Shown here piece by piece: positions 22,397-32,310 of a stretch of 64,000 nucleotides of DNA; position 1 is the first letter of the stretch; every line of letters begins with the position of its first letter. The stretch is from positions 1-64,000 of the forward strand of contig CAJNOI010000249.1 in assembly GCA_905250115.1 (NCBI GenBank). The letters are read 5' to 3'. The DNA comes from Adineta steineri (lineage: Eukaryota > Rotifera > Eurotatoria > Adinetida > Adinetidae). The translations under genes and the position numbers were made by a program. The notes under the pieces were generated by a model, which was not told the DNA's origin, made no database searches, and worked only from the letters and a program-made list of their open reading frames with translations.

Positions 22397-23662
22397 TTAA
22401 AATTTTTTTAATGGTCTTGTAAATGTATATTCAATGATAAGGTTTTCATCGCTTTTTACTGTATTGTTAAGCTGTGAAATTATGTCTCGTTTCGGTATAT
22501 CTCTTCCATAATTTGTTAAGAAAATGTTTTCCAGTTCAAGTTTATCAATCTTATTTTTCATTGAGACGACATGAACAAATTCTGAAAATAAATCTTTTTT
22601 CAATTTTAAGTTTTCCAATCTTATTGTACTGAATGTTAATCCTTGATCCAACAATTTGATGAACTTTTCAAACTTATCTTTGTGTAATTCCTTCACCAAA
22701 GCAACATCGTCTCCTATTTTTCCACCTAATTGTTGAAAGTCTTTTCGTAATTGTTGGATACTAGCATTTGAACATGGTCCATTGCGATGTTTAACACACA
22801 CCCATCGAACATGACCATCAGAAGTAATAGAACGGTATAAATTTCCTAACGTATCATGATTATCCACTTTTTCCAAATACCTGCGAATTGGTCGTAGTGT
22901 AGCACCGTCTACTTCTTGAATTATTGCTTCTGTTGAAATATTCAGACATTCTTCAACTTTTGTTAAAATCTCACCTGCTCGCTCTGCTTTATCAATAATA
23001 CTATTACAGAATTCCTTTTTTTGTAGAGCGGTAAAATTAGATAATCCCATATGCATTGATGACAATTGTGGAAGAGCGATGCTGCCGACGCATGCTATAC
23101 CTTTAATTACTGTTAATATGTGACGAAGATAAGGTCCATATTTACGAAAGAATTCATGTGGTTTGCTTATTTTATACCCGTCATGCAAAGCAAAATGACG
23201 TTCATTCTCGTTTTCACAGTCACATAGGAAATGCAAACGATATGTATGACGAAACCACGTTGAAGGATTGAAAGATGTTTCTTCTGGAAGTACGATGAAA
23301 AGATGGGGTATTGGGTATTCTGCTTGTTCAAATATTTGACGTTGAATAGCATCACTTTTTGTGTTAAAAATTTCAGTGTTCTTCAAAATCATATTTAAAG
23401 TGTTTGATAAGGTAGCTTCGTCTGCAGGCGTTGATGTATGACAATCAATAACATCTTGAGTAGAAGCCAGAATTCGTTGTGGATAAATAACACTATTATC
23501 GTTGTTTTTCACGAATGGTATTGGTTCGTCTTTCAGTGTAAATCTTCGAATACCAACAAAATGATCATGAACATCTTGTAAGAACAAATATCTGTTCCTG
23601 TTTATACATCGAACAGGTATGTCCACAATTTTACCTTCATATCGGCACTTTTGAAATGTCAT
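22397..23662 (-). CDS. fungal-like N-terminal domain protein, ends at an in-frame TAA
   Basis: A 421-residue ORF. Segments such as YPIPHLFIVLPEETSFNPS, YRLHFLCDCENENE, HDGYKISKPHEFFRKYGPYL and ITSDGHVRWVCVKH match, from memory, a domain set common in Mortierella-type fungi. There it comes before leucine-rich repeats in one long polypeptide of unknown function, sometimes discussed as immune- or allorecognition-like. Here the ORF stops at TAA 22397-22399 and the frame stays open for 456 more codons of LRR. The simplest reading is one gene of about 878 codons with a single nonsense change, horizontally acquired from fungi or shared by transfer. Readthrough, or a truncated protein still in use, is possible. 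No signal peptide or membrane segment was found. Confidence 0.65.
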   Translation of the reverse strand: MTFQKCRYEGKIVDIPVRCINRNRYLFLQDVHDHFVGIRRFTLKDEPIPFVKNNDNSVIYPQRILASTQDVIDCHTSTPADEATLSNTLNMILKNTEIFNTKSDAIQRQIFEQAEYPIPHLFIVLPEETSFNPSTWFRHTYRLHFLCDCENENERHFALHDGYKISKPHEFFRKYGPYLRHILTVIKGIACVGSIALPQLSSMHMGLSNFTALQKKEFCNSIIDKAERAGEILTKVEECLNISTEAIIQEVDGATLRPIRRYLEKVDNHDTLGNLYRSITSDGHVRWVCVKHRNGPCSNASIQQLRKDFQQLGGKIGDDVALVKELHKDKFEKFIKLLDQGLTFSTIRLENLKLKKDLFSEFVHVVSMKNKIDKLELENIFLTNYGRDIPKRDIISQLNNTVKSDENLIIEYTFTRPLKKF

Positions 23663-24431
23663 TTGTTAAAAAATAGATGATAGGTATGAATAAGAAAGGA
23701 AGATATTATAAAAATAAGGTAATAGTTTAGCGAATGAATAAATATCTTTTGATCAAAGTTTATATACTACCACCACTTGGAATCAAGCATTTTCCCCCAT
23801 GAGTCATCAAATGCGCATAATGCACTTTTTCTACCAGACTCTCAACCGTAAATCGAAAGTCATGAATTCATTCTTTTGAAATGAGTAATTCAACAAAGTT
23901 GTGCCTGGTGAATTAATGCATTATAGTTGCAGACGAACTAATTGCTTGCACAGGTTTTGCTTACGCACAATGAAATGGAAAAATTATACAAAAACAATTG
24001 CCTTAACAATATTAAAACGTTGAATCATTTTTCAGTTGAAAGTCAACGACATGACTTGGTGACAACCAAAAACAATTCATTTTTAATGGTTGAATATCAG
24101 ACACGAAAAGTGTTGTAGCTTATTATATGATATTTTGAACTTGAGGAGTGTGGATGTGCGTGTAGATATGAATGAAAGTTCTTTTGTAGTCGTTCACCCA
24201 CACCCACACTGAAACTATTCACATCGCTTTGAAGCAATTTTTTCTCTGTGAGTAAAAATCTCAGCAGTCTCTTTGGTAAACAATATTTCTTTCTTCTCGA
24301 CGCGAGAGAACGAAGAAAAAGAAAAAAATATTAATCGATTGAAAGCGTGCACTTTATATTTTTTATTTTAATAAGTATTAAAAAGTTGCACTGTAGTTGA
24401 CAACCTAGGTTTTTGATTTTTTCTCTACAAC
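23663..24431. other. intergenic stretch between divergent genes
   Basis: Lies between the minus-strand fungal-like gene and the plus-strand ORF at 24432, so it probably holds both promoters. It contains one TGTGGG inverted repeat (24140-24210). No other gene seen. Confidence 0.45.
24140..24210. repeat. TGTGGG inverted-repeat element 2
   Basis: Left arm CTTGAGGAGTGTGGATGTG, right arm CACCCACACCCACACT, spacer about 40 bp. The arms are more diverged than in element 1. Confidence 0.8.
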
Positions 24432-24965
24432 ATGGCCGCCGATAATTCAACATCAACCGATGTTCCGACCGAGCCGCAATGGTACTGGGTGTTCAATGAA
24501 TCAGAAATGGTTTTAAAAGTCGATCGTCATACTGGAGGGTATCTGCCTATTTTCGATCGCAATGTTCCATCAGGGTGGCAATCCTATTCAAAAGAAGTCA
24601 ATGAGTGGCTTGAACGTGCGTTGTCTTTAATGAAGAAATCTCGGATATATGACGAGAACTGTGGTCCACTACGAATGGGACTATTCTTACCAATGATTAA
24701 AGGAAAACTTGATTATAGCTGGAGTGATCAGGCCGTTGATTTTTGCAATGGTATTGTGATGATTGACAGTGACAACTATGTCAATATCAATGAAATGAAA
24801 CAATGTAATAACTATGATGCTACAAAATGCAGACAAGTAAAACGCGAACGTAAGATTATTCTTCAATACAAAAAAAAGAGAAATCAAAATGTTAGAAAAA
24901 GTTTAAAATGGTGCCTTTTTATACGGCTACCACTTTTATGTTCATATCATTATCCATGCACTTAG
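24432..24965 (+). CDS. uncharacterised ORF, probably first exon of a gene
   Basis: 177 codons starting MAADNSTSTDVPTEPQWYWV in good start context (acaacATGGCC). Residues 1-135 look like real, mixed-composition protein (Trp-rich QWYWVFNE, MIDSDNYVNINEMKQC). After residue 135 (…KCRQ) there is a GTAAAA that can act as a donor at 24836/24837. The remaining codons become Lys-rich and lack character, so the coding exon may end there. No matching acceptor could be fixed downstream: the candidate exon at 25707 has the wrong phase. I do not recognise the family. No signal peptide or membrane segment in the first 135 residues. Confidence 0.45.
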   Translation: MAADNSTSTDVPTEPQWYWVFNESEMVLKVDRHTGGYLPIFDRNVPSGWQSYSKEVNEWLERALSLMKKSRIYDENCGPLRMGLFLPMIKGKLDYSWSDQAVDFCNGIVMIDSDNYVNINEMKQCNNYDATKCRQVKRERKIILQYKKKRNQNVRKSLKWCLFIRLPLLCSYHYPCT

Positions 24966-25866
24966 ACAACCCTTTGAGTCCGGGATTATTTTTATACGGT
25001 AAACGTTTTTCTAATTTCAAATCAACGTTTACTCTGCAAAAGATATCACGAGATGTATAATTCAAAATAGTTTTCAAGTATTATAGTTCTTAAGGCAATC
25101 CATAAGATACAATCCTACATCACATTCAATACATTCATACAAAGTATTTTTCCTAGCCTTAAGTCACATCACAGTATTAGCGCAAACCTAATAACCAGTT
25201 GTATTTTGTCCGCAGTGACATTTTATGCCGAAAATGCACTCTATTATATTTGCCAAATAGGATCAACTGATCAGGCTCTGTTCGATAAATGGCATTTTTG
25301 AGGAGTTCTTATAAGACGAAACATCTTTATGCAACTGACAGTTCTGTGTAAGAAGTGCGATCAGACTGGTTTATATTCTAACTAGTTAATTATAGACTAT
25401 TGTCAGATACATTGAGGAGCAACCAACAATCTCCACTATATATAAACATATTTGAATGTACAAATAGCATAAATGCAAACATTTATGCAATATTTATTGT
25501 TAGATAATCAGCAAAACCATGCCTTTTAGAATTATTCAAGTCCCAAAATATCAGGACACGAAATCCCGTCGTCCGAATTCAAAGGGTTAAATAGAGTATT
25601 TCCATCTATTACTAGTATTAATAATATCCAACTATAAATTAAATACCAATCCTATACTTCCCATGATTAGTCCGAAAACGTTTTTTTCTAATTTTTGTAT
25701 AGCGCCAATAACCAATCGAGACGATTATCATTTTCATACTCAAGAAGATATTATCGGGCAAATGTTATCAAGTGCAGAAGCAAGAACCAATAGTATCAAA
25801 TCAGAATACAAAATGAACGAAACAATTCGGAAATCAAGCGACAAATTTATTTCAGATGACAAGCAA
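24966..25866. other. gene-poor stretch with one possible exon
   Basis: Mostly AT-rich non-coding. From about 25708, after TTTTTGTATAG, an open frame (APITNRDDYHFHTQEDIIGQ and on, charged and Ser-rich) runs to 25870 and then into the TGTGGG element. It may be an exon, possibly of the gene starting at 24432, whose end was disrupted by the element. Phase does not confirm the link. Confidence 0.3.
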
Positions 25867-25972
25867 AAAGGGTGTGGGTGGGAGGATCAGGGTGGAGGCT
25901 GGTGAGTGCGGATCTGCGTGGGTTTGAGTGTGTGATGAATGATACTTTTTACACTTACACCCACACCCTTTA
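25867..25972. repeat. TGTGGG inverted-repeat element 3
   Basis: Left arm AAAGGGTGTGGGTGGG, right arm CTTACACCCACACCCTTT. The spacer is about 70 bp, long and itself G/T-rich (GTGGAGGCTGGTGAGTGCGG). It sits exactly where the truncated F-box ORF loses similarity to its relatives. The outer flank is AAAGGG rather than TTGAGGG. Confidence 0.85.
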
Positions 25973-26177
25973 AAAGAAAATATTTAAAAAAAAAGAAATC
26001 GTTCGAAAATAAAATTTTACTGTAAAACATAAGTAAAGTGTATTCAAGTAATTGATTAATTCGTTTGTTGATATCATAAAATGCTGAATAAAGATTAATC
26101 CAATCAAGATAATCAAAAATTTCAAGCCAAAGTTCATTCGCTAGATCTTCAATACATGATGGATTTCTATTCAACAT
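25973..26177 (-). pseudogene. F-box gene fragment truncated at a TGTGGG element
   Basis: The frame starts MLNRNPSCIEDLANELWLEI and continues through a whole F-box (IFDYLDWINLYSAFYDINKRINQLL). It then dissolves into Phe/Lys-rich sequence and enters the inverted repeat at 25972. All of the LRR-like C-terminal part found in the neighbour is missing. About 150 bp of its 5' flank (26228-26375) is a copy of the 5' flank of the full-length F-box gene at 28236-28425, so the two are tandem duplicates. It might encode a bare F-box peptide, but is more likely dead. Confidence 0.65.
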
Positions 26178-26227
26178 TTGTTTTGTTTAATTCACTTCGC
26201 CAATGAATTGATTCTTTCTATTATACC

Positions 26228-26380
26228 CACCCTGTTGGAAGAAAAGAAACTCTAAATGTTGTTAACTGCAGTCTGCAATCACTCTTGAAATAATATTTGC
26301 AATGGCAACACATGTGTATGCATGCAGAAAAGCAGTAAAAATGAAACATTTGCGTCACTTGTTTTGAGCGAGAATCAAAA
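26228..26380. repeat. duplicated F-box 5' flank, copy 1
   Basis: Shares long stretches with 28236-28425 (AATGTTGTTAACT, CAACACATGT, GAAAAGCAG, AAATGAAACATTTG, TCACTTGTTTT). The 28-kb copy has about 40 extra bases in the middle. Both lie just upstream of an F-box ATG read on the minus strand. Confidence 0.7.
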
Positions 26381-26410
26381 CTCATCCTTACCCTCACCCC
26401 ACACCCTTAT
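26381..26410 (-). repeat. single C-rich CCCACA arm
   Basis: CTTACCCTCACCCCACACCC, matching the right arm of the paired elements, at the outer edge of the duplicated F-box flank. The other copy of that flank carries CACCCTCATCC at the same place, so the arm predates the duplication. Confidence 0.5.
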
Positions 26411-26489
26411 GACGTCTTTATTTGTTATTTATTTTATTTTCAGTTATAATCGCAGTATATAAATAAAATAAAGAGTTATGCTTTTTAAG

Positions 26490-28224
26490 TCATCGAATCC
26501 AAACATAAAAAGTATATGAAAAATTCATGATACCATTATGGATTCTGAAATCACATATTGATGGTAAATGAAGTGTTAACCATTCGTTCAGTTCATTCTC
26601 AGAAGAAGTCAATAGACTATCTTCATTTTGCAATAAACGTATTTTTAATGATCGAAGATTTCTTAATTGATTAATTAACTGAAGTATATCATCGAGATGT
26701 TTAATTGATAACATAAGAACTTCACATTTTTGACCTAATTGACTATGAATCAATATTTCACATTCTTCACGATTAAATGTATAGTGTGCAAAATCTAAAC
26801 ACCGAATAGAATTATGTTTTAAGTTGAAAAACGGTTTATATTCATTCTCATTCTCATCAAGACATAATTCTAATGTATGAAGATTCGGCATACGATCAAG
26901 CAGTAATTGCAATTCATTTTCAGGATGATCATATTGTTTATCTGCATAAAACGTAAGTATTCGTAGTTTTTGCAAATTGAAAACATGTGACCAGAGTTCA
27001 TCGTTAGCAGGATCTTTAAGATCTAAATGCTGAAGATTTGGAAATAAAAATGAATGTAAATGAAAAAATTCGTGAATACGACAGAACCTCTACATGATCA
27101 TATGAATTATAGACATTATCATCAGGACAAGTTGATCTATAACAACTTGAACTGAGAATGCCTGAACGATTTATCCGACTAGGTAAAGTAGTTAATACTA
27201 TTCCTGGCCATCCTTTCGATTCTGGCATTTTCTCCCAATGAGATCGAACATACCATTGATGTTCCTCAAGCCAAAATGAACTTCGAAATGAATTCAATAA
27301 TCTATCGACATATTCTTCTATCTGGTTACAGTCATCCGCTGCTAAGTCCATATATAGACGAAATATTTTTAATTTAGGTAAATAAGTTCGAATAATATAT
27401 TCCCACTGTTTTCCATCAAGATAAAATCGTTCCATATGAACTGTTAGATGAGATAAATTTGGTAAATATTTCCAAAAAAATAACGTACTTGTCGTAACTC
27501 GCATGTACACGTTCAATCGAGTTAACGTGAAAGTGGTATTAACTGAAAGTTCTTTTCCAGGCTCAGAATAATCTATAATATCTGTGTTTAAAGATCGAAG
27601 ATAAGGTGTATTTTTCAGTAATTTTGGTAATACATTCCAATCCATACAACCACTTTCAAATAATAAATATTGCATTGATACTGATGTGACATCCGGGGCA
27701 ATAAAATTTGTCCATGTGCCATATATACCATTTAAATAACAGTATACTAAATGATTAAGACTCCAAATACTATTAATAACAGTATGAAAATCAATTTTTG
27801 TTGTAAAATTACAATTAATGATACTTAAATTCGTAAGATATGGTAATTGATGCCATTCAATTATTAATCTTTCCATGAGATTTGAAGAATTAATACAATA
27901 GAATGAAAGTGCACGTAAATGAGAAAGTTGAAGAAACGATGGAAAATAAATTGGAATATATTTTGATTGTACTGGTGTATTATCATCATCAGAAAAACGT
28001 AATGAAATAATTTGATTTCGAATTAATGGAAGATATTTTGTACATGTAACATGCGAATTAGATTTGGATATTGATTGAAAATCAAGATGATATGAGTGAA
28101 AATATTTGAGAAGAAGAATATTAAATCGATAATTAACATTGTAAAATGTATGAAACAGATCTTCAATTTTGAAATATTCAAAAAGATCAAGGAATATTTC
28201 ATTGGCTAAACATTCCAAATTCAT
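26490..28224 (-). pseudogene. F-box/LRR-like gene with one frameshift
   Basis: The start ATG at 28224 lies just after a TTTTAACAG acceptor-like site. The N-terminus (MNLECLANEIFLDLFEYF) is an F-box, followed by Leu-rich repeats (LRALSFYCINSSN, LPYLTNLSIINCNF, LPNLSHLTVHMERF). The family signature of a polar C-terminal part follows. Around 27075-27095 the frame changes: frame one runs YDHVEVLSYSRIFSF and then into junk, while the next frame gives RIHEFFHLHSFLFPNLQHLD, then NLQKLRILTF, and stays open to 26490. Together they make about 578 residues, a usual length for bdelloid F-box/LRR proteins. So there is a single-base indel (or a sequencing error). The role would be an SCF substrate adaptor. 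Upstream 5' sequence is duplicated next to the truncated copy. Confidence 0.7.
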
Positions 28225-28235
28225 TTTAACCCTGT

Positions 28236-28425
28236 TAAAAGAAAAGAAAGTGTAAATGTTGTTAACTACAGCTTGCGAAAGAAGTTCTGTTACTGTAGAT
28301 GCAAAGACTCTTGAAATAATTTTTACAATGTCAACACATGTATATGCGCATGGAGAAAAGCAGAAAAAATGAAACATTTGTGTCACTTGTTTTATGCAAG
28401 AATTGAAACTCACCCTCATCCGTTG
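28236..28425. repeat. duplicated F-box 5' flank, copy 2
   Basis: Partner of 26228-26380; see that entry. It contains TTAACTACAGCTTGCG and the extra segment GTTCTGTTACTGTAGATGC that copy 1 lacks. Confidence 0.7.
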
Positions 28426-28456
28426 CAATTCGCTCTGGAGGGTGTGGATGCGGTAT
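28411..28456. repeat. TGTGGG-type arms in outward orientation
   Basis: CACCCTCATCCG then, after 16 bp, GGAGGGTGTGGATGCGG. The C-rich arm is on the left and the G-rich arm on the right, opposite to the other elements. It may be two broken elements side by side. Confidence 0.5.
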
Positions 28457-28908
28457 TAAAAGAACATCCCTACTCTCATCGCACCGTCACGGTGGTTTTT
28501 TTATTTATACACTATTTACCAATTTGCTGGATTTGTCAAATGAGGAAACATTTGTCGTGCATGCTTTAAAAAATACAGAAATATTGTAGTAACTTTACCT
28601 TACAAGAAACAAAAGAAAAATAAATGATAGAGAAAAAAATTATAATAGAATATTTACGTGACACGTCAGTAGCGCGCGCGGCACTTGCGTGCAAAAAAAT
28701 TTCTTTTCGCTCTGTTAGTGAGATTGGTTTATTAAGAAAATGCATAACAGATATTAATGAGAACCAAAAGATGATCTAATTTTAATATCAAACTTGCTTT
28801 TTGTATCAAAATGAAATTAAAACTAAACAAATTAAATCAGATAAAAGTATAAAGAGAAAGTATACATATATATGTGCGTATTATTTTAATAATTTCTAAG
28901 CTATAAAT

Positions 28909-29055
28909 ATGTCTCTTATAAAATCAGTCAAAGGCAAAGACGAACGCACAAAATATGAAAAAATTGATCATCGAATACGAAACATGGTCAAAGAATTTCA
29001 TACTGTTTTTAGGAACGACTATTATATAGTAGCCAGATCAGCGTTGAATTTCTGA
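28909..29055 (+). CDS. possible 48-residue small protein or first exon
   Basis: ATG at 28909 opens 48 codons with balanced, charged composition (MSLIKSVKGKDERTKYEKID, then HRIRNMVKEFHTVF), unlike the low-complexity frames around it. AT-rich sequence with TATA-like stretches lies upstream. A donor-like GTAGCC follows the FRNDYYIV segment. I do not recognise it, and it may be chance. Confidence 0.22.
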   Translation: MSLIKSVKGKDERTKYEKIDHRIRNMVKEFHTVFRNDYYIVARSALNF

Positions 29056-29132
29056 ACGAATACATTATTTACTCTCAATTATTACTCACTTAGCGTATTT
29101 GTTTATTTATTGTAAATAAATACTATTTATCT

Positions 29133-29200
29133 CTTGATGGTGTGTGTGTGTGAATGTGGATGCTAGGTGAATAGAGTCTCCATACCACACTCACATCCAC
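29133..29200. repeat. TGTGGG inverted-repeat element 4
   Basis: Left arm CTTGATGGTGTGTGTGTG, right arm CACACTCACATCCAC, spacer with ATAGAGTCTCCATACC like that of the element at 60.8 kb. The arms are partly converted to plain TG repeats. Confidence 0.7.
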
Positions 29201-29886
29201 TATGAATAAATATAGTGAAAAATAAATCATGCGAAGACAAACAAATATATAATTATGGGCATCATTTTCGAACCAGAGTGTTGCTGAATGGATGTTTTCA
29301 TATGAAAAAATCATTTCTAACTTCCTCAATATGTTCATTGAATTCACTTTTACGCATCTTTGCATCATCGAAACATTCATTCATTGGCAACTGATACGTG
29401 AAAGTAGGAGTGTTCTTATTGTTATTGTATCCATATATTTTATATTTTTCTTACTGTTCTCTCTGATGTTGCGTTGTGTTATGATGTTCATGTAATTTGA
29501 TGATATTGCAGTGTGTGCGTGTGTACTAGAACGTAAGAATCAATATTTTTCACTAAAAATATTTAGTTTGTTTTTTTTGATTAGCACTATTTTCATCAAA
29601 AAAAAGTGTATCAAATGACTTTTACCCTTTTACAGTTGTGGTCACAAAATCAAAGTGCAATTAAATTTAGATGTTTTCGACACTATCAAAACAAATTAAA
29701 AGGAAAAAAGTTGGTAATAAGTGTGAATTTCATATTTTTGTTTGTATTGCATGAATAGTAACAAACTGTTACTTATGTTTCCCTATATATTTCCCTATCA
29801 CATTTGTATCTAAGTTATTGTCATGTGAGAACAGTAGTGAATTGTTTTGTTGACTGAAAACAATATTGTTCGTTACTCTACCTCTG

Positions 29887-29896
29887 TATATATAGA
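29887..29896 (+). promoter_or_regulatory. TATA box of the Cys-rich gene
   Basis: TATATATAGA about 85 bp upstream of the ATG at 29975. This is a fitting place for a TATA box with a 5' leader of roughly 55 bases. Confidence 0.45.
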
Positions 29897-29974
29897 TACA
29901 CCTTTTCTCATAGTTTCATAAACCAGTTCTCATCGTACTCTAGTTTTATTCTTCACTACATTATTACTATTAAT

Positions 29975-30271
29975 ATGCCAGGCTGTGGTTGTGGTTGCGG
30001 TTGCGGTTGTGGTTGTGGTTGTGGATGTGGTTGCGGCTGTGGTTGTGGCTCGTGCTGTAAATCATGTTGTAGTTCATGCTGTGATCCTTGTTGTTGCTCT
30101 TGCTGTGATCCTTGCTGTGATTGTTGTTGTTGTGATCCATGCTGCGATTGCTGCTGTGGTCCATGCTGTTGTGTACGTAAAACTGTATGTTGCTGCAAAC
30201 CATGTTGCAAAGTCATCAGAAAGAAAACCGTCACCGTTAAAAGATCATGCGCCAAAGTTTGCTGTTGTTAA
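29975..30271 (+). CDS. Cys/Gly-rich small protein
   Basis: A 98-residue intronless ORF with about 45 Cys (46%). It opens with Met-Pro and eleven Gly-Cys pairs. Blocks of CC separated by Asp-Pro, Ser or Lys-Ser follow (SCCKSCCSSCC, DPCCC, DPCCD), and the tail is basic (VIRKKTVTVKRSCAKVCCC). There is no signal peptide, so it is probably intracellular. Composition resembles keratin-associated proteins and metallothioneins. Likely roles are disulfide cross-linking of a structural layer or metal binding and redox buffering, but neither is shown. A TATA box lies upstream and the TGT/TGC codons are mixed, so it is a selected frame rather than a simple repeat. The opposite strand frames (Gln/His-rich) are shadows. 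Confidence 0.7.
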   Translation: MPGCGCGCGCGCGCGCGCGCGCGCGSCCKSCCSSCCDPCCCSCCDPCCDCCCCDPCCDCCCGPCCCVRKTVCCCKPCCKVIRKKTVTVKRSCAKVCCC

Positions 30272-30600
30272 CATTAACATTTTTGATCTTTTTCTATGAA
30301 CACATTTAATATCTAATGTACACATGTTAGAGAACACTCTAACAACATTCGTATTATTTTTTTCTCTCTCCTTCCTGTCATCCATGAGAATATATTGAAA
30401 TTCTCATCTTCTTTCTTATTCTTATTTTGTTCTCCATTTTTATTTACTTCTTACATAGTTAGAAAGAAGATGTATTACATCATCTTCTTTATTTTGTTCA
30501 TCTATCTCTCACTTCCATGTGTACCCTGATAGAATGGATATGAATAGCTAGTTTTTTTCAAAATAAAATTACTTAGCAGATAAGGAAAATATTTTTCTTC
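30272..30600. other. 3' flank of the Cys-rich gene
   Basis: T-rich, pyrimidine-rich sequence without ORFs. An AATAAA-like AAATAAAA lies near 30561. No gene seen. Confidence 0.4.
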
Positions 30601-30728
30601 TCACTTGATCAATTCAGTTACAAAATGGTTTTGTAATAACAAAGAAGAAAATGTATTTGCTTGTTCTTTACACATATGGTTCTTGTAAGAGCCAGTGCAA
30701 CCAAACTTTGCACAACATACCATTTCAA
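30601..30728 (-). CDS. possible terminal exon with insulin/relaxin A-chain-like Cys pattern
   Basis: Read on the minus strand, an acceptor (CTCTTTATAG) at 30729 precedes 42 codons ending in TGA: EMVCCAKFGCTGSYKNHMC, then a 22-residue tail. CC-x4-C-x8-C with a GCT step is close to the insulin/relaxin A chain (CC-x3-C-x8-C), but one residue too long. I could not find a B chain or signal peptide in the 1.4 kb upstream. The match may be chance; the alternative is the unspliced frame 30891-30601. Confidence 0.22.
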
Positions 30729-31062
30729 CTATAAAGAGAACTAGAACTTCGATAAGTTCAGTTTTATGCTTTATAATAATAAACCACATTGCTCTATCTT
30801 TACGGTTTCTGTTATATAAATGAAGTACATCAATAAACAGTCTAACTGATTTTCTTGGATAAAACATGTTGATTGAAGTATTTTTCTTCAAATAATCAAA
30901 TAGTATTGTTTCAAAAAACTGCTGCCTGCATTTTCTACTTTATCATGTTCATTAGTGAAAGTATAGTGAGGTGTACTTGAGAATTCTTATTATAGTAGAA
31001 CGACTGTAACATTATATTTGGCTTTATACATATCGAACTGATCGATTATATGTCTAATTCAA

Positions 31063-31157
31063 CTTGAGAGTGTGGGTATTCACTTTATCCTGATCCACAC
31101 CCACCCACCCATCTAACTCATTCTCATCCACACCCACACCCACACCACACCCTCAAG
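31063..31157. repeat. TGTGGG inverted-repeat element 5
   Basis: Left arm CTTGAGAGTGTGGGTATTC. The right side is a long C-rich arm built of two CCACACCCAC runs and ends CACACCCTCAAG, followed by ATG. The asymmetric arms show unit gain on one side only, as expected for a telomere-like repeat. Confidence 0.88.
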
Positions 31158-32310
31158 ATGTTCAGGTATTATTAAATTCATAATGAAATAATTATTCATT
31201 AATGAGAGAAATTTCTCCATTATTTTTATCAATAAATTTTCTCACATCACATAGGATAAAATAAAATGAAAACTTATTATTATATATGCAAATATTGTTT
31301 CAAACATAGAAAAGAAAAGATCAAAGACAAACAGTCCTTTTTTTTCTCGTCAATATGAATTTTTTTATTGAATATGTAAAATAATTATTTGCAAGAAAAT
31401 TCAAATAGTCAAAATATAATCGAAATCGAAACCAATCTAATACATCTTGCTTGATAACTAATGATTTTGTTATAGATTTATTATCATCTTAATCAAAAAA
31501 TTCGAATCTCACAATTCAACACATTTTTTCATTCGATAAGAGAATAGAATAATTGATTATAAATCTTATACATACGATTTTTTTAATTCATGAACAGCAA
31601 TAATCAAATAAAAACATTTTTATTGTAAATATTACTGTAGAAAATACTGTGAAAAGTAATAAAACAATGAGATGCAAACATGAAAATATACACGTCAATT
31701 TTTTTTAGTTGTATATTGTAGATTTAACATGCTCAGTAAAAGAATACAATCAATTGTTCACATATAGCCAAAGAATTAATTTACAAAAAATTTAGAAATA
31801 AATCGAATCGGTATTCAATAACATCCAATTTTGTCAGAATATTTTTACTTTTCAAAATTAATATTTGTACAGGGATATCAAAGTCAAAATCGATTTATGC
31901 ATGACTATCAATATTTCGTTTTTTAATATTTCAAGAACGTATACCAAACAAAGTTAGAAACTCCGAACTTAGGTCAGTTATCGACTTGTGAATTCAGTTG
32001 ATAGAGCAAAAGAACCTCGTCTATACTTGCCTTCCAATTGTGACACCCAACTCATCCATCTCTAATAAAAAATGAATTTTTCAATCGAACACGCATTCTG
32101 TTGCACTTTTTTTCTATTCTCGAGGCCAATGTTTTGATTAGAATGAAGAAGTATGTTGTTTACTTAAAATATGACATTTACATTATATGTGTGAAGCCGT
32201 GGAAATGGGCTCATTATTGATTATTTTTTATTATATAAAACATATATATATATACGTACTTTTTTCAATTTAGATCAAAATCAGCTACCAATCCACTAAC
32301 ATTACATATA
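31158..32310. other. AT-rich gene-free stretch
   Basis: Very AT-rich, with no coding frame that I can support. It ends in a TATATATATACGTA stretch about 60 bp upstream of the start of the first NHL gene, which may serve as its TATA element. Confidence 0.45.

Noticed and set aside
22397-22399. Alternative genetic code (TAA as sense codon)
   Set aside because: TAA and TAG end many other clear genes in the window, so the single TAA inside this gene is best read as a nonsense change.
29956-30299. Gln/His-rich and Val/Ala-rich ORFs overlapping the Cys-rich gene
   Set aside because: Other frames of the same repeat-like coding sequence; only the Cys frame has a good start, stop and non-repetitive tail.
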